A DNA stretch of 64,000 nt from NCBI GenBank assembly GCA_937921935.1, contig CAKZWQ010000028.1:1-64000 (forward strand), in the 5' to 3' direction. Under the pieces are notes generated by a model, which saw nothing but the letters and a program-made list of their open reading frames with translations, was not told the origin of the DNA and did not search any database. Position 1 is the stretch's first letter, and every line of letters begins with the position of its first letter. The position numbers and the translations under genes were made by a program. The DNA is from an uncultured Gammaproteobacteria bacterium. GTDB lineage: Bacteria; Pseudomonadota; Gammaproteobacteria; Steroidobacterales; GCA-2729495. Positions 8,602-17,548 of the stretch are shown one piece after another.

Positions 8602-9875
8602 ACACGGCCGGCCTGGAAAAAGTCTGGCGCGACCGGCCTGCCGACTGGTTGCAGCCTGCGCGCGAGAAAGGCATGGCGGATTTTCTGGATACGGGATTTC
8701 CGGACCGGCGCAGCGAGGCATGGAAATACACGGACGCCGAACCCCTGGCGGATCGCAGCCAGGCCTACCTGAAGACAACACCCGTAGCACTGGATTCGGC
8801 GCAGTTACCCACGGAAAGTGGCGATAGCCTGCCGATCCTGTTCGTCAATGGACGGCTCGCACCCGGGCAAATGCTGCCCGCAGCCCCGGGCTTGCAGGTA
8901 GCCTCCCTGAATGAAGCGCCGTCAGAACGCCAGGCGCAGATCCTGTCCAGACTGGCAAGCTTTCCCGGCAGGCCCCGTGAGGATCTAAGCGCCCTGAATG
9001 CCGCCTTTATCAGCGATGGTCTGTGGATCGAGCTGGCACCCGATACGGTGCTGGAAAAGCCCATCGAGATTCTGTTTTCCAGTGACGGGGCGCAGGCTGC
9101 TGCCCAGCCGCGGATAATCGTTTCGGTGGGGGCCGATAGCCAGTGCAAACTGATTGAACACTACTCGGGCTCCGGTGCCGGCCTGGTCAACGCGGTGACC
9201 GATATACATTGCGACCATGACGCCCGCCTGGAGTGGCTGAAGCTACAGCTGGAGTCCACAGATAGCCTGCATGTCGCTCTGCAAAATCTGAGCCTGGGTC
9301 GGAACAGCCGCGCCCGCCTGGTCCAGATCGAGCTGGGAAGCCAACTGTCACGCAATGACCTGCAGGCCAACCTGGCAGCGCCGGGAGCGCATGTGGATGT
9401 TTACGGACTGTTTCTGGCCGATGGCCAGGCCCACATGGACAGTCGGCTCGAAATTCAGCATCAGGCGCCGAATACGACCAGCCAGGAAAGCTATCGCGGC
9501 ATCGCCGCCGGCCAGGGTCGCGGAATTTTTAACGGCAAGATAATCGTGCAGCCCGGCGCGGATGGCACCGATGCGAAGCTCAGCAATCGCAACCTGCTAC
9601 TGAGTTCTACGGCAGAGATTGATACCAAACCCGAACTTGAGATTTATGCGGATGATGTGAAGTGCGCCCATGGCGCCACCACGGGCCAGCTGGATGAAAC
9701 AGCCTTGTTCTACCTCCGCTCCCGGGGCGTCGATGCCGCCCAGGCGCGAGCCATGCTGGTGCGTGCTTTTGCTGCCGATATCGTCACCCAGATTCCACTG
9801 GAGCGTCTCAGACAGCAAGTGGAAACGGAACTGTCAGCGCGACTGGCCAGGGATATGGAGACGGATACGCCATGA
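8598..9875 (+). CDS. sufD: SUF scaffold subunit SufD
   Basis: A 425-residue SufD paralogue of SufB. The N-terminal part has RRSEAWKYTD, the usual (D/E)xW(R/K)YTD element, and the C-terminal beta-helix keeps DDVKCAHGAT, whose Cys and His correspond to residues at the SufB-SufD interface. The start is a TTG overlapping the sufC stop (TTGA); the next in-frame ATG at 8673 would leave only a few residues before the conserved WKYTD region, so the TTG is favoured. The stop overlaps sufS by 4 nt. Confidence 0.96.
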   Translation: MNTAGLEKVWRDRPADWLQPAREKGMADFLDTGFPDRRSEAWKYTDAEPLADRSQAYLKTTPVALDSAQLPTESGDSLPILFVNGRLAPGQMLPAAPGLQVASLNEAPSERQAQILSRLASFPGRPREDLSALNAAFISDGLWIELAPDTVLEKPIEILFSSDGAQAAAQPRIIVSVGADSQCKLIEHYSGSGAGLVNAVTDIHCDHDARLEWLKLQLESTDSLHVALQNLSLGRNSRARLVQIELGSQLSRNDLQANLAAPGAHVDVYGLFLADGQAHMDSRLEIQHQAPNTTSQESYRGIAAGQGRGIFNGKIIVQPGADGTDAKLSNRNLLLSSTAEIDTKPELEIYADDVKCAHGATTGQLDETALFYLRSRGVDAAQARAMLVRAFAADIVTQIPLERLRQQVETELSARLARDMETDTP

Positions 9876-11122
9876 ATAGCGCTGCAGAAAAGCAGGCCGC
9901 CGGCACCGGCCTTGATCCGGAGAAACTGCGCGCCGACTTCCCGATCCTCGCGCAGCAGGTCAACGGGCATCGCCTGGCCTATCTGGACAGCGCGGCGTCG
10001 GCACAACGGCCCCGTGTCGTGATCGATGCAATCAGTCACTACTATGAACACGACCACGCCAATGTGCACCGCGGTGTCCATACGCTCAGCCACCGGGCCA
10101 CGGATGCCTATGAAGGGGCTCGCGAAAAAGTCCGGCAATTTATCAAGGCAGGCTCGACTCGTGAGATTGTCTTCACCCGAGGAACCACTGAAGCCATCAA
10201 CCTGGTGGCCAACTCCCTGGGGCAGACCTTCAGCGCCGGGGACGAGATCATTGTCAGCGAGCTGGAACACCATGCCAATATCGTTCCCTGGCAAATGCTG
10301 GCCGAACGCACGGGCATTCGGCTGCGGGTCATCCCCATCAATGACGCGGGCGAACTGCAACTGGACGTCTACCAGGACCTGCTGAACGAGCGCACGCGCC
10401 TGGTCAGCGTAACCCAGGTATCTAACGCGCTTGGGACGGTAACCCCCATCCAGGAGATTCTGGCCGCCGCCCGGTCGCGGGGCATCCTGACCCTGGTCGA
10501 CGGCGCCCAGGCCATCCCCCATCAGCCTATCGACGTGCAAGCCCTGGACTGCGACTTCTACGCTTTCTCAGGACACAAAATGTGCGGCCCGACAGGTATC
10601 GGCGTGCTCTATGCCCGCGAAAGTGTGCTGAAAGATATGCCTCCCTGGCAAGGCGGCGGCGACATGATTCTGACTGTCAGTTTCACGGGCACCACCTATA
10701 ACGAGCTGCCCTATCGCTTCGAAGCCGGGACGCCGAATATAGCCGGCGCCATCGGCCTGGGTGCGGCCATCGACTACCTCGATGGCCTCGGCATGGCTGC
10801 CATTGCCGAGTATGAACAGCAGCTGCTGCACTGGGCCACCGAGCGTCTGCGGACGATACCCGGACTCCAGCTGGTTGGTACGGCCCCGAGCAAGGCCGGG
10901 GTCATCTCCTTCAATCTGGACGGTATCCATGCCCATGACCTGGGCACGATTCTGGATCACCAGGGCGTTGCGATTCGCACAGGCCACCACTGCGCGATGC
11001 CCGTGATGGAGCACTTCGGGATTGCCGGCACGGCCAGGGCATCGCTGGCTTTCTACAATACACGCGAAGATATCGAGCAACTGGTCACCGCACTGGAGCT
11101 TGCTCACAAGATGCTGGGCTGA
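9872..11122 (+). CDS. sufS: Cysteine desulfurase SufS
   Basis: A 416-residue group II PLP-dependent cysteine desulfurase. PLP-binding Lys236 sits in FSGHKMCGPTG and the persulfide-carrying Cys374 in RTGHHCAMP, matching E. coli Lys226 and Cys364. The N-terminal motif RADFPILAQ and HANVHRGVH are also conserved. It supplies persulfide sulfur to SufBCD, here presumably through SufU because no sufE is present. It overlaps both neighbours by 1-4 nt. Confidence 0.98.
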   Translation: MNSAAEKQAAGTGLDPEKLRADFPILAQQVNGHRLAYLDSAASAQRPRVVIDAISHYYEHDHANVHRGVHTLSHRATDAYEGAREKVRQFIKAGSTREIVFTRGTTEAINLVANSLGQTFSAGDEIIVSELEHHANIVPWQMLAERTGIRLRVIPINDAGELQLDVYQDLLNERTRLVSVTQVSNALGTVTPIQEILAAARSRGILTLVDGAQAIPHQPIDVQALDCDFYAFSGHKMCGPTGIGVLYARESVLKDMPPWQGGGDMILTVSFTGTTYNELPYRFEAGTPNIAGAIGLGAAIDYLDGLGMAAIAEYEQQLLHWATERLRTIPGLQLVGTAPSKAGVISFNLDGIHAHDLGTILDHQGVAIRTGHHCAMPVMEHFGIAGTARASLAFYNTREDIEQLVTALELAHKMLG

Positions 11123-11598
11123 TGGCGGTGCAAGAGCAGCTTCAGGCGCTTTATCGAAGCACGGTGCTGGAGCACAGCCGTGCACCCCACCATTTCGGGC
11201 AGCTCGCCACCAGTAACCGCCAGGCCACCGGGCACAACCCGCTGTGCGGCGATAAATGTACCGTCTACCTGGAGGTGGCCAACGATGAGTTGACGGAGAT
11301 CACCTTCGAGGGCGCCGGCTGCGCCATCTGCATGGCATCGGCCTCCATCATGACCGACACGGTTCGCGGCTGTTCCCTTGCATCGGCATCCGCGGCGGCG
11401 GATCAGGTGCTGGAAAGCTTCGCAGATCGGCAGGCGGCTGATCACAGCGAGCTGCCAGGCGATATGGCAGCTCTGGGCGCCGTCCGGCAATATCCCTCGC
11501 GCATCCGCTGCGCGACCTTAGCGTGGCAAACTCTGCAGGCAGCACTGACGGGTAAGGCACAAACCGTAACCACCGAAGTCACTACGAATCAGAGCTAG
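11122..11598 (+). CDS. sufU: SufU sulfurtransferase
   Basis: A 158-residue SufU-type protein. The zinc-ligand residues of Bacillus SufU are all present: Cys42 and Asp44 (NPLCGD), Cys67 (GAGCAIC) and Cys130 (IRCATLAW). A segment of about 20 residues before Cys130 is the insertion that separates SufU from IscU scaffolds. In Gram-positives SufU takes persulfide from SufS by zinc-ligand exchange; here it takes the place of sufE in the operon. The ATG shares one base with the sufS stop (TGATG). Confidence 0.93.
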   Translation: MAVQEQLQALYRSTVLEHSRAPHHFGQLATSNRQATGHNPLCGDKCTVYLEVANDELTEITFEGAGCAICMASASIMTDTVRGCSLASASAAADQVLESFADRQAADHSELPGDMAALGAVRQYPSRIRCATLAWQTLQAALTGKAQTVTTEVTTNQS

Positions 11599-11603
11599 AG
11601 AGC

Positions 11604-12155
11604 ATGTTTGGACAAGAAAGCGAACCCGTCACCCTGAAACGCAACGTCGACGTCATCGTTGTACCAGACGGATTTAGCGTGAACCTGGAAAAGGGCTCTT
11701 TGGTCTACATCACCCAGGCCATGGGCGGCAGCTTCACCATTTATTTTGAAGGTAACCTGTACCGGGTTGCCGGCAAGGATGCTGATGCCCTGGGCAAAGA
11801 GCCACTTAAGCCGCCGGAACTGCCGGCAAACGCTTCGGCCGAAGATTTCAATACGCTGGTCTGGGATCAGATGCGCACAATCTACGATCCGGAAATCCCC
11901 ATCAATATTGTGGAACTCGGCTTGATCTATGACTGCCGGATTTCCAAGCTCGATGATAAAAATCAGTATGTCTACATCGAAATGACCCTGACCGCCCCCG
12001 GCTGCGGGATGGGTGAGATCCTCGTGGAAGATGTGCGGGAAAAAGTCGGCATCATCCCCACCGTCGGCAAAGTCGACGTGGAGCTGATATTTGATCCACC
12101 CTGGAATCAGGGCATGATGTCAGAAGCAGCCCGCCTTGAAGCAGGCCTGATGTAG
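11604..12155 (+). CDS. sufT: Fe-S assembly accessory protein SufT
   Basis: A 183-residue protein with a C-terminal DUF59/MIP18 domain (about 85-180) carrying the conserved Cys in TAPGCGM and DPPWNQ near the end, and an N-terminal SufT extension of about 80 residues. SufT proteins assist Fe-S maturation under high demand in other bacteria. It starts 5 nt after sufU and is the last gene of the coupled operon. The exact biochemical role is not fully established for the family. Confidence 0.93.
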   Translation: MFGQESEPVTLKRNVDVIVVPDGFSVNLEKGSLVYITQAMGGSFTIYFEGNLYRVAGKDADALGKEPLKPPELPANASAEDFNTLVWDQMRTIYDPEIPINIVELGLIYDCRISKLDDKNQYVYIEMTLTAPGCGMGEILVEDVREKVGIIPTVGKVDVELIFDPPWNQGMMSEAARLEAGLM

Positions 12156-12164
12156 TTAGCGGTC

Positions 12165-12662
12165 ATGAAATACCTCGCCTTGCTCCGACACGCCAAGTCG
12201 AGCTGGAAGAACGCTGATCTTGATGACTTCGATAGACCCCTGAATCAACGGGGTGAGCGCGATGCGCCCATGATGGGCCGCCGCCTGCAGGCCCGGGGCG
12301 TCCGCCCTTCCCTGATCGTCAGCAGCCCAGCCAAGCGAGCCAGGAAAACCGCCCGACTGGTCGCGCAGGCCATCAATTATCCAGTGGAGTTTCTACAGCG
12401 CGAAACCGAGCTTTATCTGGCCGACCCGGGAACGATCCTGGCCGTGATTGCGGAGCAGGAAGACAGCTTTAATAGCATCGTGGTTTGCGGTCACAACCCC
12501 GGCATGACTGATCTGGCCAACCGCTTGACCGATAGCGCTATCGATAACGTGCCTACCTGCGGAGTCGTGGGCATGGAAGCCGACATTCAAAGCTGGGCTG
12601 AAACCGGGGACGCAGAATGGCGGCTGGTATTCTTCGACTACCCAAAACGCATTCCGGACTAA
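12165..12662 (+). CDS. sixA: Phosphohistidine phosphatase SixA
   Basis: A 165-residue histidine-phosphatase superfamily protein. The catalytic LLRHAKSSW motif is at residues 5-13, and a second His lies in CGHNPGMTDLA. SixA in E. coli dephosphorylates phospho-histidine on phosphotransfer proteins, notably the nitrogen PTS. It lies only 9 nt after sufT in the same direction, so it may be transcribed with the SUF operon, although no functional link is known to me. It converges on sppA. Confidence 0.9.
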   Translation: MKYLALLRHAKSSWKNADLDDFDRPLNQRGERDAPMMGRRLQARGVRPSLIVSSPAKRARKTARLVAQAINYPVEFLQRETELYLADPGTILAVIAEQEDSFNSIVVCGHNPGMTDLANRLTDSAIDNVPTCGVVGMEADIQSWAETGDAEWRLVFFDYPKRIPD

Positions 12663-12692
12663 ACGAGCTGACGGGAAGCCCGGGCAAGCGCC

Positions 12693-14552
12693 TCAGCGCA
12701 ACTCACAGAAGCAATGTAAGTACAGGTGGCCGGGATCATTGAGCCGGCTGAGGAAATTCAGGTCACGACTTAGATTCTGGATGATCTGACCCAGCCCGGC
12801 GCTCTCACTGACGGGGAAACTGAGGCCAAGCCAGCGGGCAAAACGCTCCACACTGGAGATCATTTGCAGCGCGAATTGAGCGCGCATATTCAGTTCACGC
12901 TCGATGTAACGCACACCATAATCTTCGCCTTCCAGGCCTGCTCGTTCAGCGGCTACAAGCACGGCGTCCTCAAGGTCCCCGAGGCCGTCGACCAGCCCCA
13001 GTTCCACGGCATCAGCGCCAACCCAGACTCGGCCCCTCGCCACGTTGTCGGTGCGTTCAATACTCATGTCGCGACTATCTGCAACCCGCTGAATGAACTG
13101 GCGGTAGGCTTCATCCACACTGGCCTGCAGCACCCGTCGGGTCTCCGGCCCCAGCCCCCGGGCCAGGTCAGACTGGCCACTGAGTCGCGTGGTGCCGATG
13201 CCATCGGAGCGCACGCCGAGACTGGCAAGGCTCCGGGGAAAGGTCGGCAGCAAGGCACCAACCCCAATGGAGCCCGTGATCGTCGTGGGGTTCGCCAGAA
13301 TCTCGTCTGCGCCCATGGCGATGTAATAGCCGCCGGAGGCGGCCACGCTGCCCAGGGATGCAACCAGGGGCTTGCCCGTCTCCTGGAGGGCATTCAAGGC
13401 TTCGAAGACCACCTCTGAGGCGAACATGCTGCCACCCGGGCTATCAATACGCAGGACGACGGCATCAATGTCATCGTCTTCAGCTGCTCGCCGCACCAGA
13501 TTGGCCAGGGTATCGCCGCCGACAGTCCCCGGTTGCGCCTCCCCGTCGACGATCTCGCCGGCAGCCACGAGAATACCGACGTTATAAAGCTCGGCGCGCG
13601 GTCCACCCCTGCGCATTGCCTGCAGATAGGCGCGATGATTTATCGCAGCAAAGGCAGCACCATCACTCTCCCCTTCGCCCACCTGGTCAATCATGTAGGA
13701 CTCGAATTCCAGGCGGCCCTGCAAACCATCAACCAGACCCGCGGACAGGGCCGTCTGGGCCAGATCGCCTGACTGTGCCTCGGCAAGCTCCGCAAACTCG
13801 TTGGCGTACTGATTCACGGCACCTGGCTCGAGTTCCCGGGCAGCAACAATATCTTCGCGATAAGCGGACCATAGAAACTCCAGCCAGCGACGGGCCGCCT
13901 GCTTATCCTCGGGGGACATGTCATCTCGCGTGAAGGGCTCCACGAAGGACTTATATTCACCAACCCGGAACACTTCCATGTCGATCTGCAGCTTCTCCAG
14001 CGCCTCGCGATAGTAGGTCCGGAAGTAACCGAAGCCGTCGAGAAAAATATTGCCGAACTGATGCAGGTAAACCTCATCGGCATGCGCCGCCAGGTAGTAC
14101 TGAGCCTGACTGTAGGCATCGCCCATGGCGATGACAGGCTTACCCGTATCCCGGAACTGGACAATCGCCTTCGCTACCTCACGCAGCTTCGATAAACCGC
14201 CACCCTGCAACCCGCCCAGGGACAGCACGACTGCCTGGATACGGTCATCATCAGCGGCCGCATCCAGCGCGTCCACCAGGTCCTTAACAAGCGTTTCCTG
14301 GGGCGGCACGCCTTGCGCATCGTTAAAGGCACGGATGATCGCATCGCCGGCCAATTCATCGACCAGCAGACCCGTGGGTGCCAGCACCAGGGCGCCGGAC
14401 TCCGGCACCTGAACCGCGCTTCCCTGGAACACGTTCACCAGCACAGCCACCAGCACGAGCAGCACAATCAATTGCAACAGCGTACGAACAACGGTAAACG
14501 CGCCGCGGATCAAACGCCCCAGACGCACCAGCAGATTCGGTTTCTTAGTCAT
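12693..14552 (-). CDS. sppA: Signal peptide peptidase SppA, 67K type
   Basis: A 619-residue long-form SppA with two tandem S49 domains. One N-terminal transmembrane helix (about 19-43) anchors it in the inner membrane. The general-base Lys201 is in VGEYKSFVEPF in the first domain and the nucleophile Ser406 in SVAASGGYY in the second, matching E. coli Lys209 and Ser409. It degrades cleaved signal peptides in the membrane. Followed downstream on the same strand by nothing; it converges with sixA. Confidence 0.96.
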   Translation of the reverse strand: MTKKPNLLVRLGRLIRGAFTVVRTLLQLIVLLVLVAVLVNVFQGSAVQVPESGALVLAPTGLLVDELAGDAIIRAFNDAQGVPPQETLVKDLVDALDAAADDDRIQAVVLSLGGLQGGGLSKLREVAKAIVQFRDTGKPVIAMGDAYSQAQYYLAAHADEVYLHQFGNIFLDGFGYFRTYYREALEKLQIDMEVFRVGEYKSFVEPFTRDDMSPEDKQAARRWLEFLWSAYREDIVAARELEPGAVNQYANEFAELAEAQSGDLAQTALSAGLVDGLQGRLEFESYMIDQVGEGESDGAAFAAINHRAYLQAMRRGGPRAELYNVGILVAAGEIVDGEAQPGTVGGDTLANLVRRAAEDDDIDAVVLRIDSPGGSMFASEVVFEALNALQETGKPLVASLGSVAASGGYYIAMGADEILANPTTITGSIGVGALLPTFPRSLASLGVRSDGIGTTRLSGQSDLARGLGPETRRVLQASVDEAYRQFIQRVADSRDMSIERTDNVARGRVWVGADAVELGLVDGLGDLEDAVLVAAERAGLEGEDYGVRYIERELNMRAQFALQMISSVERFARWLGLSFPVSESAGLGQIIQNLSRDLNFLSRLNDPGHLYLHCFCELR

Positions 14553-14577
14553 GGCTCAGGCCTATTCAGTCACGTGT

Positions 14578-15723
14578 TCAGGCATCTTCGGCGGTATAAC
14601 TTATCCGCAAAATCAACCCACGCTTATCGTCGCTCACCAGCAGGGAACCATCCGGGGCCATGATCAGGTCCACGGGCCGGCCCACAACTTCCTCTGCATC
14701 CAGAAAACCGGACAGAAAACTTTCGTATGACTTGGCCTCGTTGCCATCCAGGCTAACCAGCGCTACCCGATAGCCGGTTTTACCGGCGGACTTGCTGCGA
14801 TTCCAGGAGCCATGCTCAGCCAGGAATATCTGGCCCCGATAGCGCTCCGGAAACATCTCGCCCGTATAAAACAGCATACCCAGGGGTGCTGAATGAGGAT
14901 CCAGTTGCAGCACGGGCGCCTGCGCATCCGCGCACTGGCCCAGGCTGCCAAGCTCGGGATCCTGAACATCTCCGCCGTGGCAATACGGAAAGCCAAAATC
15001 CTGGCCCGCGGCGGTCAACCGGTTTAATTCACAGGCCGGGATATCATCACCCAACATGTCGCGGCCGTTATCAGTGAACCAGAGTTCCCCGGTACCGGGA
15101 TGCCAGTCGAAGCCCACACTATTACGAACACCCTCGGCTTCGATCCGGCGATCCGTTCCGTCCGGGCGCATGCTCATAATGATCGCAAAGCCCGGCTCTT
15201 CGCAGGCATTGCAGGGAGCACCCACGGGCACATACAAGCGGCCGTCAGGACCAAAAGCCAGGTATTTCCACGAATGCAACGGGCTTTTATACGGCAGATC
15301 ATCCACCAGTACCGCTGGCTCGCCGGGATCATCCAGACGGTTCTCGATATCAGGGAAGGTCAGAATCCGCTGGGTCTCGGCCACATAGAGCGTGCCGTCC
15401 CGGAAGGCGACCCCGTTGGGGACCTGCAAACCCTCGGCGATGACAAAGGTCCGGGGTGAATCGGTCAATGCACCCTGGACCGCAAAAACCTTGCCGCCGC
15501 GGCGGGCGCCGATGAACAGTGTCCCCTGGTCGCCCCACGCCAGGGATCTCGCATTAGGCAGATCCTCAATCAGTACCTGGACCTGAAATCCGGCAGGTAC
15601 AGTTGCAGCAGCATTAGTATTCGGGCCGCTAGTGTTTGAGACATTGGTGTTCGAGGGCTCGGCGCAAGCATTAGCACCCAGAACAAAAGCCACTAAAAAC
15701 ACTATTTTTATCAATGAACGCAT
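14578..15723 (-). CDS. PQQ-type sugar dehydrogenase-like lipoprotein
   Basis: A 381-residue predicted lipoprotein (lipobox GANAC, Cys20) with a Ser/Asn/Thr-rich linker (about 24-42), then a six-bladed beta-propeller related to soluble glucose/sorbosone dehydrogenases. Visible blade motifs include GTLFIGARRGGKVF, GVRNSVGFDWHP, ELWFTDNGRD, FLAEHGSWNRS and GRPVDLIMAPDGSLLVSDD. These resemble the family's PQQ and calcium-binding loops, but cofactor use is inferred. The start at ATG 15723 gives a proper lipoprotein signal; an upstream extension does not. It follows the TRAP genes in the same direction (50 nt gap), so it may act on the same ligand. Confidence 0.83.
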   Translation of the reverse strand: MRSLIKIVFLVAFVLGANACAEPSNTNVSNTSGPNTNAAATVPAGFQVQVLIEDLPNARSLAWGDQGTLFIGARRGGKVFAVQGALTDSPRTFVIAEGLQVPNGVAFRDGTLYVAETQRILTFPDIENRLDDPGEPAVLVDDLPYKSPLHSWKYLAFGPDGRLYVPVGAPCNACEEPGFAIIMSMRPDGTDRRIEAEGVRNSVGFDWHPGTGELWFTDNGRDMLGDDIPACELNRLTAAGQDFGFPYCHGGDVQDPELGSLGQCADAQAPVLQLDPHSAPLGMLFYTGEMFPERYRGQIFLAEHGSWNRSKSAGKTGYRVALVSLDGNEAKSYESFLSGFLDAEEVVGRPVDLIMAPDGSLLVSDDKRGLILRISYTAEDA

Positions 15724-15773
15724 ATTCAACGGCTCCTGCCGGTTGCATAACTCTTCATTTAGCACCAAAGCAC

Positions 15774-17033
15774 TCAAGGTGCCAACAGGAACAGGGACAG
15801 ATCGGGCCAGAAAGTAATCAGCAGGACTGAGGCGCCCAGCATCAACAGGAAAGGCCAGGTAGCCAGGTAAACCGACACGATGGACTGATTGAATCGATAG
15901 CTGGCCACGAACAGATTCAGCCCCACCGGCGGTGTTAGATAACCCAGCTGCATGGTGGCCAGAAAGACAATTCCCAGGTGCACCGGATGAATGCCGTACT
16001 CAGCGGCGACTGGCAAGATCAGGGGAACCACCAGCACCAGGGCCGAGAAAATATCCAGGATGGCGCCCAGAACCAGCAGAAAGACAAACAGGGCAAGTAA
16101 AAAGCTGGTTGGCCCATCCACGTATTCACGCACTACCCCGATAAGCATTTCGGGCACCTGCGCATCGATCATGTAATTGGTCGATGCCAGAGATACACCC
16201 AGAATGATCAGGATGCCGCCGACCAGCAGCATGGATTGACGCACAATATCGAGCAGCTGCCCCGGCTTGATGTCACGGTGAACCACCAGCTCAACGAACA
16301 TGACATAGATAGCTGTGACTGCGGCTGCCTCGGAAACGGCTAGCCACCCGGAGTAGATACCCCCCAGTACGACGAACGGCAAAGGTATCTCCCAGGCTGA
16401 ATCCAGCAGGGCCGCGCCGAGCTCACGCGGGGAAAAATGCGCCAGGGGCTGGCGCTGGCCCCGGTATGTCCACAGGCAATAGGCAGACAGAATGGCCATC
16501 ATCAGAATCCCGGGCGCGACCCCGGCGATGAATAACTCATCAATAGAAACTTCGGCAACAACACCGTAGAGAATCAGCGGCAGCGAGGGCACAAACAGCA
16601 GCCCCAGGCTGCCGGCAGACGTCACCAGCCCCAGGGTGAAGCGCTCCTGGTAGCCGGCTTGCGTGAGGGCCGGATACAGCAAGGCACCCAAGGCAATAAT
16701 CGTGACGCCCGAGGCCCCCGTAAAGGCGGTAAACAAGGCGCAAGCCGCAATGGACACAATAGCCAGGCCGCCCGGGAGCCAGCCAAGCAAAGCCCCGGTC
16801 ACGCGCACGAGGCGCGCTGGTGCCCGGCTTTCACTGAGCAAATAGCCGGCGAAAGTAAATAACGGGATCGCCAGCAGAATTGGCATTTCGGCAATACCGA
16901 AAATCTCGATGGGCACCACCGACAGGGGAATCTCGCTACGCTGAAAACCGAGCATGGCGCTGGCCGCGATCACGGCAAACAACGGCATACCGAGTACGGC
17001 AAGCAACACCAGCAAAAGCCCGGTAAGAATCAT
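15774..17033 (-). CDS. TRAP transporter large permease (DctM family)
   Basis: A 419-residue integral membrane protein with about 12 hydrophobic segments, the ion-coupled translocation subunit of a TRAP transporter. Family motifs are GMPLF near the N-terminus, LAIPLFTFAGYL, GASGVTIIALG and the late TPPVGLNLFVA. It imports an organic acid or similar ligand using a sodium or proton gradient. The start overlaps the stop of the small permease (ATGA), so the subunits are co-translated. The ligand cannot be read from sequence. Confidence 0.95.
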   Translation of the reverse strand: MILTGLLLVLLAVLGMPLFAVIAASAMLGFQRSEIPLSVVPIEIFGIAEMPILLAIPLFTFAGYLLSESRAPARLVRVTGALLGWLPGGLAIVSIAACALFTAFTGASGVTIIALGALLYPALTQAGYQERFTLGLVTSAGSLGLLFVPSLPLILYGVVAEVSIDELFIAGVAPGILMMAILSAYCLWTYRGQRQPLAHFSPRELGAALLDSAWEIPLPFVVLGGIYSGWLAVSEAAAVTAIYVMFVELVVHRDIKPGQLLDIVRQSMLLVGGILIILGVSLASTNYMIDAQVPEMLIGVVREYVDGPTSFLLALFVFLLVLGAILDIFSALVLVVPLILPVAAEYGIHPVHLGIVFLATMQLGYLTPPVGLNLFVASYRFNQSIVSVYLATWPFLLMLGASVLLITFWPDLSLFLLAP

Positions 17034-17548
17034 GCGGACGGCGGCCGACTAAACAGCGCCCGCAGCCGCCGCAGAGTCCACACCAGATAGCGATAACCCA
17101 TCAGACCAAAGGCAACGGGCAGAATGATCTGGAACCACCAGGCCGGCAGTTTGCCGAGCAACAGATCGCCGAAGTCCCGGGCTTCCCCGACAAACAGCGC
17201 CGCGTTCCAGGCGATGACCAGGCAAATAGCTGCAGTTAGCGCAGAGATCACAGCCCCGACAAGGTTTTGCCCGGCGGGGGGCAGAATTCGCGCCAGGGCA
17301 TCGATGCGGATATGGCGGTCTTCGCGGCTAGCAGCCAGTCCACCCAGCATGGCCAGCCAGAGCACCATGATGCGCAAGGCTTCATCAGCCCAGGGGAAAC
17401 CGCCCTCCCCCAGGTTGCGCAACAGGATTTGTGCGCCGGCGACGAACAACATGGCAGCCAGCAATAGCACAAGACTCAGATTTTCTGCCGCACGCCCGAG
17501 GCGCTCGGCTTTCTCCGGCCAGGACAAACTGCCTGGCTGACCGCTCAC
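17030..17548 (-). CDS. TRAP transporter small permease (DctQ family)
   Basis: A 172-residue protein with four predicted transmembrane helices. The DctQ signature is recognisable in WADEALRIMVLWLAMLGG followed by AASREDRHIRIDAL, where the Arg/His-rich segment is conserved. It forms the membrane domain together with DctM. A GTG start overlaps the binding-protein stop (GTGA). Order on the minus strand is TatT, binding protein, small permease, large permease. Confidence 0.94.
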   Translation of the reverse strand: MSGQPGSLSWPEKAERLGRAAENLSLVLLLAAMLFVAGAQILLRNLGEGGFPWADEALRIMVLWLAMLGGLAASREDRHIRIDALARILPPAGQNLVGAVISALTAAICLVIAWNAALFVGEARDFGDLLLGKLPAWWFQIILPVAFGLMGYRYLVWTLRRLRALFSRPPSA

